DNA of 64,000 bases from Actinospica robiniae DSM 44927 (GTDB lineage Bacteria > Actinomycetota > Actinomycetes > Streptomycetales > Catenulisporaceae), in contig NZ_KI632511.1 of NCBI RefSeq assembly GCF_000504285.1, positions 5,872,154-5,936,153 of the forward strand, read 5' to 3'. Under the pieces are notes generated by a model. It worked only from the letters and a program-made list of their open reading frames with translations. It had not been told where the DNA came from and searched no databases. The position numbers and the translations under genes were made by a program. The number at the start of each line of letters is the position of its first letter. Within the stretch, counting starts at the first letter, position 1. Positions 42,195 through 51,350 of the stretch are shown piece by piece.

Positions 42195-42737
42195 TCATCG
42201 CGTCAGTTCGGCTCCGCAGGTCGAACAGGCCTGCCCGGATGACCGCTCGTTCGGCGCGCCGCATTCGGGGCACAGCCGGGGCAGCAGGCACGCCGGCTCG
42301 CCGCCCTCGGCTTCCTCCTCGCGGGCTTCGAGCCGACGCAGCGCCTCCGCGTCACGTGGCAGCTGAATCCGCATACCCGTTCTCTTCCGGTGCACCGTGA
42401 GGTAGGACAAGCCGCGCGATCCGGCCTCGATGGCGCGCTGCGAGCCGTGCGGCAGCCACAGCAGCGCGTGCGGCGCCAGCGTCAGCGCGCCCTCATCGGT
42501 GTGCACCGTGCCCTCGCCCGCCAGCACGACCGGCAGCACGTCCACGTCCGGCTCGCGGTGCACCTCGATCCGGTGCCGGGCCGGCAGCCGGATCACGTTG
42601 GCGTCCAGCTGGCGCTCGTCCTCCTCCAGCCGCCACAGGGCGCCGGAGCGCTCTGGCGCGTCGGTGGCGCCGGCCGAGTCGAGCAGCCGGTCGATCTCGG
42701 CCAGCAGGCGGGGCTGTGCGGCGGATTGCTCGGTCAT
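42195..42737 (-). CDS. Cupin protein with C-terminal zinc ribbon
   Basis: 180 residues. A cupin beta-barrel (RIEVHREPDVDVLPVVLAGEG and LTLAPHALLWLPHGSQRAI) is followed by a helical linker and a Cys4 ribbon (CPECGAPN ... CSTCGAEL). Its ATG overlaps the CLC stop by 4 nt (ATGA), so it is translationally coupled to the channel gene. A sensor or regulator role is possible. Confidence 0.75.
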   Translation of the reverse strand: MTEQSAAQPRLLAEIDRLLDSAGATDAPERSGALWRLEEDERQLDANVIRLPARHRIEVHREPDVDVLPVVLAGEGTVHTDEGALTLAPHALLWLPHGSQRAIEAGSRGLSYLTVHRKRTGMRIQLPRDAEALRRLEAREEEAEGGEPACLLPRLCPECGAPNERSSGQACSTCGAELTR

Positions 42738-44569
42738 GGTCCCTCACTCGTCGCGGTCGTGGTCAGCACAGGCGCCTGCGCGCGCTCGACGAGGGGCCGG
42801 GCGAGCAGGTGACGCTGCCGGTGATGTTCCTCACGGTGGTCCTGGCGGCGCGCGTGCAGCAGCTGGGTGAGGGTGACCACGCCGAGCAGCCGGGTGGGGT
42901 CGGACCGGTCCACGACGGGGGCCCTGGTGGTGCTGTGCACGGCGAACGCGTTGACCACCTCGCGCAGCGTCTGGTCCGCGTGAATCACTGTACGGGGAGG
43001 TCTGGCCAATTCGCCGACGGTTCGCCCAGGCGACTGCTCGGCCTCGGCGGCCAGCAGCTCGCGCAGGGTGAGGATGCCGGTGAGCGCGCCGGATCCGTCG
43101 ACGACCGGGTAGAGCGCGGGCTCCCGCTTGGGCTCGGCCGCATCCGGGATCCGCCGGCTCAGCGCCTGCTCGAGCGACTCGTCCGCCCGCAGCGTGACCG
43201 GGTCCTGGGTCATCACCTCACGGGCGAAGAAGATCTCGAGCGGGTCGGTGGAGTACTCGCGGGTCAGGTGCAGGCCGCGGCGGGCGATCTTCTCGGTCAG
43301 CACCGAGCGCTTGAGCAGCAGCACCGAGAGCAGGTACGCGCTGACCGAGGCCACCAGCAGCGGCATCAGGTCGTTCCAGGCGTGGGTCAGCTCGAGGGTG
43401 AAGACGATGCCGGTGAGCGGGGAGCGCATCACGCCGCCGACCACGGCGGCGAGGCCGGCCATCGCCCAGAAGCCGGGGAAGACCTGCGGCAGCACGTGTC
43501 CCTCGAGCGCACCGAGGGCGCCGCCGATCATGAACACGGGGGCGAGCACTCCGCCTGAGGTGCCGGACCCGAGCGAGAACGACCAGATCAGAGTCTTGAC
43601 GATGAGGATGCCGAGGATCAGGCTCAGCCCGGCCCGGCCGGTCAGCAGCTGGTCGATCACGTCGTAGCCGACGCCGAGGGCGCGCGGTTCGAACAGGCCG
43701 CCGATGCCGATGCCCAGGCCGCCGATCGCGGGCCACCACATCCAGTGGATCGGCAGCCGGGTGAAGGCGTCCTCGGCCAGGTAGACCAGGCCGGTGGCGC
43801 CGATCGCGAGCAGTCCGCCGGTCAGGCCCGGGATCAGCGCCAGCGTGACGGCGCCGGGGCCGGGGTGCACGAGCGTGGTCACCGGGAAGATGGGCGCGGT
43901 GCCGAGCAGCCAGCCGCGGCAGATCACCGACATGGTCACGGCCGCGCCGACGGGTATGAGGCTGCGCGGACGCCATTCGAACAGCAGCAGCTCCACCGCG
44001 AGCAGCACCGAGGCGAGCGGCGCGTTGAAGGTGGCCGCCATGCCCGCGGCGGCGCCGGAGACGAGCAGGGTCTTGCGCTCGTCCGCGGTGAGCTTGAGCG
44101 CCTGGGCGAGGATCGAGCCGACCGCGCCGCCGGTCATGATGATCGGGCCCTCGGCGCCGAACGGGCCGCCGGAGCCGATGCTGATCGCGGCCGAGATCGG
44201 CTTGAGGATGGCCACCCGCGGCGCCACCCGGCTGCCGCCGGTCAGGATCGCCTCGATGGCCTCGGGCATGCCGTGGCCGCGGATCTTCTCGGAGCCGAAG
44301 CGGGCCATCAGCCCGACCACGAGGCCGCCGGCGAGCGGGGCGCAGAGCACCAGCAGCGGGTCGTGCCGGTCCGCGCCGGGGGCGATCAGCGCGGTCGAGA
44401 CGCGCTGGAAGAAGACCAGGTTGGTGATCAGGCCGATCAGCCGCAGCAGCAGGAAGGAGGCGAGCGCGCCGGCCCCGCCGACGAGCAGGGCGAGGCCGGC
44501 GATCGGCACCACCCGCGGATCGAGGTTGAAGTCGCCCAGGTGCACGGGCCGTTCGCGGTGCTGGCTCAC
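42734..44569 (-). CDS. CLC-family chloride channel/antiporter with CBS domains
   Basis: 611 residues. CLC motifs: GHGMPEAIEAIL (GSGIP equivalent), FGAEGPIIM, keeping the gating Glu of GREGP, and SGTSGGVLAPVFM. The last 150 residues form two CBS domains (MTQDPVTLRADESLEQAL; TRAPVVDRSDPTRLLG). Coupled by 4-nt overlaps to marR upstream and the cupin gene downstream. Confidence 0.9.
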   Translation of the reverse strand: MSQHRERPVHLGDFNLDPRVVPIAGLALLVGGAGALASFLLLRLIGLITNLVFFQRVSTALIAPGADRHDPLLVLCAPLAGGLVVGLMARFGSEKIRGHGMPEAIEAILTGGSRVAPRVAILKPISAAISIGSGGPFGAEGPIIMTGGAVGSILAQALKLTADERKTLLVSGAAAGMAATFNAPLASVLLAVELLLFEWRPRSLIPVGAAVTMSVICRGWLLGTAPIFPVTTLVHPGPGAVTLALIPGLTGGLLAIGATGLVYLAEDAFTRLPIHWMWWPAIGGLGIGIGGLFEPRALGVGYDVIDQLLTGRAGLSLILGILIVKTLIWSFSLGSGTSGGVLAPVFMIGGALGALEGHVLPQVFPGFWAMAGLAAVVGGVMRSPLTGIVFTLELTHAWNDLMPLLVASVSAYLLSVLLLKRSVLTEKIARRGLHLTREYSTDPLEIFFAREVMTQDPVTLRADESLEQALSRRIPDAAEPKREPALYPVVDGSGALTGILTLRELLAAEAEQSPGRTVGELARPPRTVIHADQTLREVVNAFAVHSTTRAPVVDRSDPTRLLGVVTLTQLLHARRQDHREEHHRQRHLLARPLVERAQAPVLTTTATSEGP

Positions 44570-45102
44570 AGCGCCACCGGCCCGATCGCCCCGGCTTCCA
44601 CGGTGACGTCGCCGACCAGCTGGACGAAGCCTTCGGCCGCGGCCGCGGCGTGCGCGCGGTCTTCGGCGGACATCCGGTCCAGAACGGCCTCGAGCAGCTC
44701 GTGCCGGCGGGCCAGTACGGCCGTGACCACGTCGCGGCCGTGCGGGGTCACGTCGACCGTGACGATGCTGCGGCTGTGCGCGTCCGTGCCGCGACTGACA
44801 TAGCCGGCCGCTTCGAGCCGGTCGACCAGCCGGGTGACCGAGGATGCGGCGGTGCCCAGGGCCGCGGCCAGGGTGGACGAGGGCACTCGGCCGAGTCCGT
44901 CGAGCGTCCGCAGCAGCCGGAACTGCGAGACGGTGACGGCTCCGTCGAGCGCGTCGAGGCTTTGCGCGGTGACGCCCACGAGCGCCTGGGTCAGGCGCTC
45001 GAAGGCGGCGACGTCGGGGCGCGGGCCGGTGCGCGGGATCGGCTCGGCCTGCCGCTGCTTGCTCTGCGTGACTGTCTCAGTCGACGTGGCGGTGGTCTTC
45101 AC
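44566..45102 (-). CDS. MarR-family transcriptional regulator
   Basis: 178 residues. Winged HTH in VSQFRLLRTLDGLGRVPSST, LAAALGTAASSVTRLVDRLEAAG and a wing with RSIVTVDVTPHGR. First gene of the marR-clc-cupin-gnat operon; a pseudo-palindrome overlaps its promoter. Confidence 0.9.
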   Translation of the reverse strand: MKTTATSTETVTQSKQRQAEPIPRTGPRPDVAAFERLTQALVGVTAQSLDALDGAVTVSQFRLLRTLDGLGRVPSSTLAAALGTAASSVTRLVDRLEAAGYVSRGTDAHSRSIVTVDVTPHGRDVVTAVLARRHELLEAVLDRMSAEDRAHAAAAAEGFVQLVGDVTVEAGAIGPVAL

Positions 45103-45109
45103 ACAGACA

Positions 45110-45139
45110 ATGGTTATCTAGAACAACATTTGCTGTCAA
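45110..45139 (-). promoter_or_regulatory. Promoter and candidate MarR operator
   Basis: TTGACA (minus strand, 45139-45134) is followed by a TCTAGA-centred imperfect palindrome (45110-45129; 14 of 20 positions pair) covering the -10 region, just before the marR start. This is the place expected for MarR autorepression. Confidence 0.5.
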
Positions 45140-45146
45140 CAAGACT

Positions 45147-46181
45147 TCAGGGGCGCAATGCCGCTTGGACGAACGCCGCGCGCGAGCCCATCGGGTTGTA
45201 GAGCTCTATGCCGTTCTGCCACAGCACCACGCTCCGGCCGGAGACCGTGCGCAGGCACACCGTCGAGAAACCAGGCGAGCCCCCGGTGTACCCGTACGCG
45301 ACGTTGCCGGCACCGTTGCCGAAGTCGAACCGCATCACCCCGAGCCCTGTGCTCCGGCACTCGTCGATCCGCCGAAGCGGCTCGACCATCCGGGCCAGCA
45401 TCGCTTCCGGCAGCAACGCACCGCCGAACAGCCCGTCGAGGAAGGCCGCGACGTCGGCCGCCGTGGCCACCATCGCCCCCGCACTCCAGCCCTCCGAGGG
45501 GGTCATCGTGGTGAAGGGCGTGTAGCCGGCGTCCGGCGACATGCGGTTGTGGCCTGTGGCGTGCGGCCCCCGGAGATACGGATCGACGGTGGGCAGAGTC
45601 GTGTCAACCAGACCCAGAGGTTTGATGATGCGCTGCCACAACTGGGCGTCGTAGCGCTCTCCGGTGGCTGCCTCGATCATCAGGCCGAGCAGGATGAACT
45701 CGGTGTTGCCGTGCCGGTACTCGGTATCGGGCGCGACCCGGCCGTCGCGGCTCAGCGCGGCCTCGACCACTCGGCGCGGAGACCAGTAGCTCTCGAGAGC
45801 CGACAAATCGTCGAGGGAATCGCCGAACAATGCTTCGCTGTAGTCGGGAAGACCGGATCGAAGCCGCAGCAGCATCTCCACGGTGATGCCGCCACTGTCC
45901 GGAACGAGACCGGGCAGCAGCTTCTCCACCGTGTCATCGAAGGCCAGCAGGCCATCGGCGACCAACTGAAGCACGAGCGTGGCCGTGTACATCTTGGTGA
46001 CGCTGCCGAGCCGGTACTGGTCGTTCGCCGCCGGCGGGCGCGGATCCTTGAGATCCGCGACGCCGACCGACTCGGCGAAGACGGCCCGACCGGACTCCGT
46101 CACCAGCCCGTAGACCCCCGGTCCGTGGTCCGCGAGGGTCTCGACCAGCGCGGCACGCAGCGACTCCCCATTCACCGTCAT
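45147..46181 (-). CDS. Serine hydrolase, beta-lactamase/DD-peptidase fold
   Basis: 344 residues with no clear signal peptide. The class C-type Ser-x-x-Lys is in GSVTKMYTATLVLQ, then LLRLRSGLPDYSE and the YRHGNTEFILLGLMIE block equivalent to the Tyr-x-Asn motif. It may act as an esterase or D-amino-acid peptidase in the cytoplasm. Substrate unknown. Confidence 0.82.
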   Translation of the reverse strand: MTVNGESLRAALVETLADHGPGVYGLVTESGRAVFAESVGVADLKDPRPPAANDQYRLGSVTKMYTATLVLQLVADGLLAFDDTVEKLLPGLVPDSGGITVEMLLRLRSGLPDYSEALFGDSLDDLSALESYWSPRRVVEAALSRDGRVAPDTEYRHGNTEFILLGLMIEAATGERYDAQLWQRIIKPLGLVDTTLPTVDPYLRGPHATGHNRMSPDAGYTPFTTMTPSEGWSAGAMVATAADVAAFLDGLFGGALLPEAMLARMVEPLRRIDECRSTGLGVMRFDFGNGAGNVAYGYTGGSPGFSTVCLRTVSGRSVVLWQNGIELYNPMGSRAAFVQAALRP

Positions 46182-46308
46182 ACATCGAGCTTAGGCAGTG
46201 TCTCCATGCCGTGAGACACATCACAACCCACTGCTTCGAAGCGATGTCACAGCGGATCTCGCCATCTCGTCTCGGGAACGGACACAAAGCCCGATGAAGG
46301 AGAGACCC

Positions 46309-46668
46309 ATGAACCTCGCACTGTGGATCACGTCCGGCCTGCTCGCCGTCGTCGCGCTCCTCGGCGGCACCACAAAGACCTTCGTGCCGAAGGCGAAGCT
46401 GGCCGCGGCGCACGGCGGCGGCTGGACCGCGAGTGTCGATCCCGGCCTCATCAAGGCCCTGGGCGTACTCGAACTGCTCGCCGCGCCCGGGCTGATCCTG
46501 CCGGTGGCGCTGCACATCGTGCCCGCGCTCAGCAGGGTGACCGCCGTCTGCTGGATCGTGCTGATGATCGGAGCGATGGCCACGCACGGGCGGCGCCGCG
46601 AACTGCCGCTCGTGGGCGTGAACCTCGTCTACCTGGCCGTCGCCGGCTTCATCGCCTGGAACCGCTGA
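46309..46668 (+). CDS. DoxX-like membrane protein
   Basis: 119 residues from ATG 46309 (GAAGGAGA upstream). Four hydrophobic helices: LWITSGLLAVVALLGGTTK, KALGVLELLAAPGLILPVAL, VTAVCWIVLMIGAMATHG and LVGVNLVYLAVAGFIAW, as in the DoxX-like group. Confidence 0.8.
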   Translation: MNLALWITSGLLAVVALLGGTTKTFVPKAKLAAAHGGGWTASVDPGLIKALGVLELLAAPGLILPVALHIVPALSRVTAVCWIVLMIGAMATHGRRRELPLVGVNLVYLAVAGFIAWNR

Positions 46669-46763
46669 GTGATATCGAACCGTGATGTAACCGCCTCGGC
46701 CGCCCGCACGTAATCTCACCGAAGTCGCGGGCGGCACCGCGGCACAAGCGGGAGGGGGGCGGT

Positions 46764-47318
46764 ATGGCGGTCGGAGACGACGTCGAGTTCGATGCGTTCT
46801 ACACGGCCACGCACCGGCGCATAGTCAGTCACGTCTATGCGATGACCGGCAGTCTGCACGAGGCGGAGGACTGCGTCCAGGAGGCTTACGCGCGGGCCTG
46901 GCAGCAATGGAACAGGCTCACCACCGAGGTGGGCAACCCCGAGGCGTGGGTGCGCACGGTCGCCGCCAGGCTCGCGGTCTCCTCCTGGCGCAAGGCGGTC
47001 AACCGGCTCAAGGCGCACCGCCGGGAGAGCCGCGCGGACGAGGTGTCCGGGATGAACCCGGATCACATCGCCGTCGTCGCGGCGCTGCGCCGGATCTCGG
47101 CCGACCAGCGGATGGCGATCGTGCTCTACCACTACGCCGGGCTCTCGGTCGAGGAGATCGCGATCGAGACCGGAGTGCCTTCGGGCACGGTCAAGGCACG
47201 CCTGTCGCGCGGTCGCAAGGCGCTGGCTCCGCACCTGTCGGAGTTCGCCGAGAGCCTCGAGAAACCCCGCACAACGAACTCATCCGAACAACCTCAGTCC
47301 AGTGGGAGGGGGATCTGA
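46764..47318 (+). CDS. ECF-family RNA polymerase sigma factor
   Basis: 184 residues, GGGAGGGGGG upstream. Region 2 (FDAFYTATHRRIVSHVYAMTG; EAEDCVQEAYARAW) and region 4 (QRMAIVLYHYAGLSVEEIA; SGTVKARLSRGRKAL) are clear. It is followed after 2 bp by a membrane protein that may be its regulator. Confidence 0.92.
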   Translation: MAVGDDVEFDAFYTATHRRIVSHVYAMTGSLHEAEDCVQEAYARAWQQWNRLTTEVGNPEAWVRTVAARLAVSSWRKAVNRLKAHRRESRADEVSGMNPDHIAVVAALRRISADQRMAIVLYHYAGLSVEEIAIETGVPSGTVKARLSRGRKALAPHLSEFAESLEKPRTTNSSEQPQSSGRGI

Positions 47319-47320
47319 CC

Positions 47321-48328
47321 ATGCCCAAGGACTTCGACAGCACTCTCTCGGACGCGCTCGACCTCGCAGCGCACTCCGCCCAGACCGCCGGCCCCAACGC
47401 CGCCCGTATCCGTGGAAGGCAACGAACCATGCGTAAGCGAATCGCGCTGTCCACCGCGTCCCTGGCCCTGATCGCCGTCGGCGCGACGGCGGCCTTCAAG
47501 GTCGCCTCCCCCGGCCACGACGGGGCTCCGATGATGACCAAGCCCACTCCCAGCGCCACCTCCGCCGTGAGCGTGGCGCCGACGCTGACCCCGAGCGACT
47601 CCGCCACCTCCGCCCCCAGGACTGCGGCCTCCGGCTCGACGAGTTCGAGCCCGAGCACGAACCCGAGCACGGCGGGCTCGTCCGTGACGGGCACGCCGAC
47701 CGCCGCCGACCCCCTCAAGCTCGTCAGCGCGGCGTGGCTGACCTCGAGTCAGATGCCATTCGACAGCACCTTCAACTGGACGTCCGACCCGGCCCCGTCG
47801 GGCGTCCCGGGCTGGAAGACGCTCTCCAAGACCGTGAGCTACTTCCCGAGCAACGACAGCCGCCAGTCGCTGACCACATGCGGGGACCCGACCCCGTTCC
47901 TGGCCCGCACCATCGGTGGCCAGGTCACCGGGTACGCCCCCACGACGCCGCCGGAGACCGCCACGGCGAACAACCAGGCCGTCCAGTACGTCTTCTTCTT
48001 CACCAACGCCGAGACGGCCCAATCGGCCTTCACGTACCTGCTGGGCCAGTACAACTCGACCTGCTTCTCGACCTTCAAGGGCGCGCAGTTCACCAAGACC
48101 GCCGCCAGTTCGACCGAGGCGACGTGGTTGATGCGCAAGGGCACCTCGGGGAGCCCGGATCTGCCCGACTACTCGCGTGAGTACTTCATGCTGCGGGGCA
48201 GCACCATCACCTACGTCTCGGTGCTGAGTTACACGCAGACCCTGCCCACCACGTACGACGACGTCACGCAGCTGAACACCATCGCCGGCCACGCCTGCGC
48301 CTACGGCGGCTCCTGCCAGCAGCAGTAG
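47321..48328 (+). CDS. Membrane-anchored sensor/anti-sigma-type protein
   Basis: 335 residues. A short cytoplasmic part (about 1-42) lacks the zinc motif of classical anti-sigma factors. One membrane helix (IALSTASLALIAVGATAAF) leads to a Ser/Thr/Pro-rich linker and a C-terminal extracellular domain of about 190 residues with SAAWLTSSQMPF and four cysteines. It starts 2 bp after the sigma factor stop, so it is likely its partner. Confidence 0.75.
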   Translation: MPKDFDSTLSDALDLAAHSAQTAGPNAARIRGRQRTMRKRIALSTASLALIAVGATAAFKVASPGHDGAPMMTKPTPSATSAVSVAPTLTPSDSATSAPRTAASGSTSSSPSTNPSTAGSSVTGTPTAADPLKLVSAAWLTSSQMPFDSTFNWTSDPAPSGVPGWKTLSKTVSYFPSNDSRQSLTTCGDPTPFLARTIGGQVTGYAPTTPPETATANNQAVQYVFFFTNAETAQSAFTYLLGQYNSTCFSTFKGAQFTKTAASSTEATWLMRKGTSGSPDLPDYSREYFMLRGSTITYVSVLSYTQTLPTTYDDVTQLNTIAGHACAYGGSCQQQ

Positions 48329-48354
48329 GCGATAGTCCGTACACCCCGTCAGTC

Positions 48355-48391
48355 GGCGCCGCCCCCGGTCGTGAAGCCCGGGTGCGGCGCC
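48355..48391. terminator. Bidirectional terminator hairpin
   Basis: GGCGCCG / CGGCGCC outer arms with an inner CCCGG/CCGGG stem, between convergent genes. Confidence 0.65.
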
Positions 48392-48396
48392 TTGCG

Positions 48397-49386
48397 TCAT
48401 GCGGCGAAGAACTCCCGGGTCGCACGGACCAGGCGCACCGTCTCCTGGGTGTACTGCGGGAACTCGTGGAAGTGCCCGGCCGTGGCGACGAGCGCCTCGA
48501 CCGGCCCGGCGAGCGAATTGACGATGGCGAACTGGCTCGGCGGCGGCACCGAGGGATCGAACAGCGCCGGCACCGCGTGGACCGGAAGCCGCAGGTGGCG
48601 GGCGGCTGTCGCGGCGTCGAAGTAGGCCAGGACGTCCAGTACCGCGGGGTCGGTGAGGAAACGCTCGCGAACGGCCGCGCCGCTGCCGTTGCATTCGAGC
48701 GTCACCCGGAGCGGATGGTTGCCGAAGGTCGGCACGATCAGTTGGGCCGCGGTGAAACGGTCGTCCCAGGGCAGGGCGAGCGCGCCGGTCCCGCCACCGA
48801 AGCTGATGCCCGAGTAGTCCAGGCGCCGCCCAGCGGCGGGCACAAGCTCGGTCAGAGCCGTCGCGGCGCACCACAGGTCGGCGACGCAGCCGCCGACGAT
48901 ATACGTGGCCGGCGATTCGACGCCGTGCAGCACGTGGCCGCCCGGGTCCGCGGGAACACCGGGGATCAGGCCCTTCGTCGGCAGACCCCGGGACGCCGGG
49001 AAGATCGCCGCCGCCCGGGCCACCGGCAGTACGGAGTCGGGCGCGTCGCGGCCGCTGTAGCCGTGGCCGAAGACGAAGCCGCGCTCGACCTCCCCGTCCG
49101 CCGGCAGCGCCAGCCAGCCGCCGAGCCGCACTCCGCCGACCGAAGTGAACTCGATCTCGTAGAACTCGACGCCCCGGGCGCTGCGGACTTTGCGACCGAG
49201 CTTCGGCTCGACCGTCGTGTCCCGCGCCTCGTTATAACGTCGCGACCAGAACTCGGCGAAGTCGGACGGGGCGTTGTCCGGCGCGCTCACCTGCAGCAGC
49301 GCGTCCAGATCCATCCCGTAGGACGGATCGAACGGGAACGGGTGCTCGTTGACGGCGGCGCCCGGCGAGATCTGACTGATCTTCAT
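48397..49386 (-). CDS. CE7-type acetyl esterase
   Basis: 329 residues from ATG 49386. An alpha/beta hydrolase with FGHGYSGRD (oxyanion loop), nucleophile elbow GISFGGGTGALAL, an Asp in VPALFDPSVPPPSQF and catalytic His in TAGHFHEFP. The family removes acetyl groups from xylo-oligosaccharides or cephalosporin C. No signal peptide, so it acts inside the cell. Confidence 0.88.
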   Translation of the reverse strand: MKISQISPGAAVNEHPFPFDPSYGMDLDALLQVSAPDNAPSDFAEFWSRRYNEARDTTVEPKLGRKVRSARGVEFYEIEFTSVGGVRLGGWLALPADGEVERGFVFGHGYSGRDAPDSVLPVARAAAIFPASRGLPTKGLIPGVPADPGGHVLHGVESPATYIVGGCVADLWCAATALTELVPAAGRRLDYSGISFGGGTGALALPWDDRFTAAQLIVPTFGNHPLRVTLECNGSGAAVRERFLTDPAVLDVLAYFDAATAARHLRLPVHAVPALFDPSVPPPSQFAIVNSLAGPVEALVATAGHFHEFPQYTQETVRLVRATREFFAA

Positions 49387-49462
49387 GGGGCCACAGCGTA
49401 GGGCTGATCGCCCGCTTCGACCCCGGAACACGAGCGTTTCCCGCCGTGGGTCGGAGCGCGCG

Positions 49463-49828
49463 GTGGACGTGGTGAGCTCCCCCGCCACGCTGCCCGCCGG
49501 AACCAGCACCTTCGACCTCGACGTGCAGCTCGGCACGAACGTCGACGACAACATCACCGCCGAGGTCCTCGACGGCGCCCGCGTGCTCGCGCAGGCCTCG
49601 GCCGACCCCGAGCCCGAGTACCTGCAGATCACTGCGGCCGGGCCGACGAGCATGGTCCATCCAGCTGACCTTCCGGCTGAACGTCAGCATCCTGAGCACG
49701 GGTGCCGTGCCAACGAGACGGCAGACCGCGGCGAACTCCGGATCAATGCCGACAGCGAGATCAGCCAGTTCAGCACGGACAACATGGTTCCCACCCAGCG
49801 CGGCCTCTCGGCCAACGCCGTCTGGTGA
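49463..49828 (+). other. Possible remnant of an exported-domain gene
   Basis: From GTG 49463 (GGAG upstream) the frame reads like an exported beta-domain (STFDLDVQLGTNVDDNITAE), then loses coherence near 49652 where another frame (QLTFRLNVSILSTGA) reads better, before returning with RINADSEISQFSTDN. This looks like compensating frameshifts in a decayed gene, but chance cannot be excluded. The rest of 49829-49993 shows no gene. Confidence 0.3.
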
Positions 49829-49993
49829 GCCTGCCCGAGCCGATCACGACCGGTTCGGGCAGCTTCTCGACCGACGGACCGGCCCGCCTGACCACCAGCC
49901 CGGCACGGGTTCTATAGCCAGACCGTTACACAGGCTGATTCAACGCGCCCGCCGGCGGCTGAAAACCCTGCCGAAGCCCCCGAGCACGAAGAA

Positions 49994-50029
49994 GCCCGGC
50001 CTGGGTGATCTTGATCACCTCGGCCGGGC
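49994..50029 (-). terminator. tRNA-Leu terminator
   Basis: GCCCGGCC / GGCCGGGC outer arms with GGTGATC/GATCACC inside, downstream of the tRNA on the minus strand. Confidence 0.75.
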
Positions 50030-50071
50030 CGTTTCGTACTCGTGCTCCCGACTTCCATCGGAGCACCTGAG

Positions 50072-50154
50072 TGCGCGAGGGGGGAGTTGAACCCCCACGC
50101 CCTTGCGGGCACTGGAACCTGAATCCAGCGCGTCTGCCATTCCGCCACTCGCGC
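50072..50154 (-). tRNA. tRNA-Leu(CAG)
   Basis: 83 nt: acceptor GCGCGAG / CTCGCGC, discriminator A, long variable arm, anticodon stem CTGGA/TCCAG with loop TTCAGGT (anticodon CAG). Reads CUG codons. CCA is not encoded. Confidence 0.94.
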
Positions 50155-50395
50155 AACGAGGAAAAAGATAGCACGGGAACCCCGGCTAGCCCCAAATCGA
50201 TTACCGGGGCCCTCCGCCGGGAACCCCTTTCGGCAGAGTCCGGCTCGCGCCCGGCGCGGGATGCGGGCCACGATGGTGCCCACGGACGCGCGCAGCAGAG
50301 CTAACCATCGATACGATCGAGGGGATGGCATCAGCGGGCGCGCCGTGGGGGCACGCCAGCGCGCGCCGAGGGATTGACTGAAGGAGTAGGTAGCC

Positions 50396-51256
50396 GTGGG
50401 TGTTCTCCAGCGCTTTGAGCGACGCCTCGAAGGCCTGGTCAACGGCGCCTTCGCCAAGGCATTCAAGTCCGAGGTGCAGCCGGTCGAGATCGCCAGCGCG
50501 CTCCAGCGCGAGTGCGACGACCGCGCCGCCCCGGTCAGCCAGGGGCGGGTGATGGTGCCCAACGACTTCACCGTGGAGCTCGGGGCGCACGACTACGAGC
50601 GGCTGGCGACCTACGCCGGGCCGCTCTCGGCCGAGCTCGGCGAGCTGCTCCAGGACCACGGCCGGGAGCAGCGCTACATGTTCGTCGGCCCGGTCGAGGT
50701 GAAGTTCGAGCGGGTGGCCGACCTGAGCACCGGCATGTTCCGGATCCGCTCCCAGGCGCTGGCCGGGGTGGTGCAGATGCCGGGCTACCCGCCGCAGCAG
50801 GCCGCCGGCTTCGGCGCGCCGCCGCAGCAGCAACAGCCCCAGGGCTACCCGCAGCAGCCCCCGGTGCCGCCGCAGCAGCCGTTCGGCGCGCCCGCCGGCC
50901 AGGGCGGCTTCGGCGCGCCCCCGCAGCAGCAGCAACCGCCGATGGGCGGCGGCTTCCCGCAGCCGCAGGCCGGCCCGGGCACCTGCTGGATCGAGGTCAA
51001 CGGCGTGCGCCACCCGCTCTCCCGCGCCGTCACCAGCCTCGGCCGCGGCACCGAGGTGGACCTGCGGATCGACGACCCCTCGGTCTCCCGCCGGCACGCG
51101 GAGATCCGGGTCGGCATGCCCTCGGTCATCTCCGACCTCGGCTCGACCAACGGCATTGTGGTCGACGACCAGCACGTACGCCAGGCACAGCTGCGCGACG
51201 GCTCGGTCATCCACCTGGGCAACACCACGATCATCTTCCGCCAGGACCCCCGGTAG
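50396..51256 (+). CDS. fhaA: FHA-domain protein with N-terminal DUF3662
   Basis: 286 residues from GTG after GGAGTAGG. DUF3662 (GVLQRFERRLEGLVNGAFAK to FRIRSQAL), a Pro/Gln-rich linker with many PPQQQ repeats and a C-terminal FHA domain (LGRGTEVDLRIDDPSVSRRH ... DLGSTNGIVV). In mycobacteria FhaA binds phosphothreonine on the lipid II flippase partner and is a PknB substrate. First gene of the growth-control operon. Confidence 0.92.
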   Translation: MGVLQRFERRLEGLVNGAFAKAFKSEVQPVEIASALQRECDDRAAPVSQGRVMVPNDFTVELGAHDYERLATYAGPLSAELGELLQDHGREQRYMFVGPVEVKFERVADLSTGMFRIRSQALAGVVQMPGYPPQQAAGFGAPPQQQQPQGYPQQPPVPPQQPFGAPAGQGGFGAPPQQQQPPMGGGFPQPQAGPGTCWIEVNGVRHPLSRAVTSLGRGTEVDLRIDDPSVSRRHAEIRVGMPSVISDLGSTNGIVVDDQHVRQAQLRDGSVIHLGNTTIIFRQDPR

Positions 51257-51350
51257 CGCACACGAGGCGGGCAAGCGGGCACACTTATCCCCGGCACACT
51301 TGTCCGCCCCGGCCGCGAGCGCCACGGCCTGGAACCCAGGGAGCTGAAAC

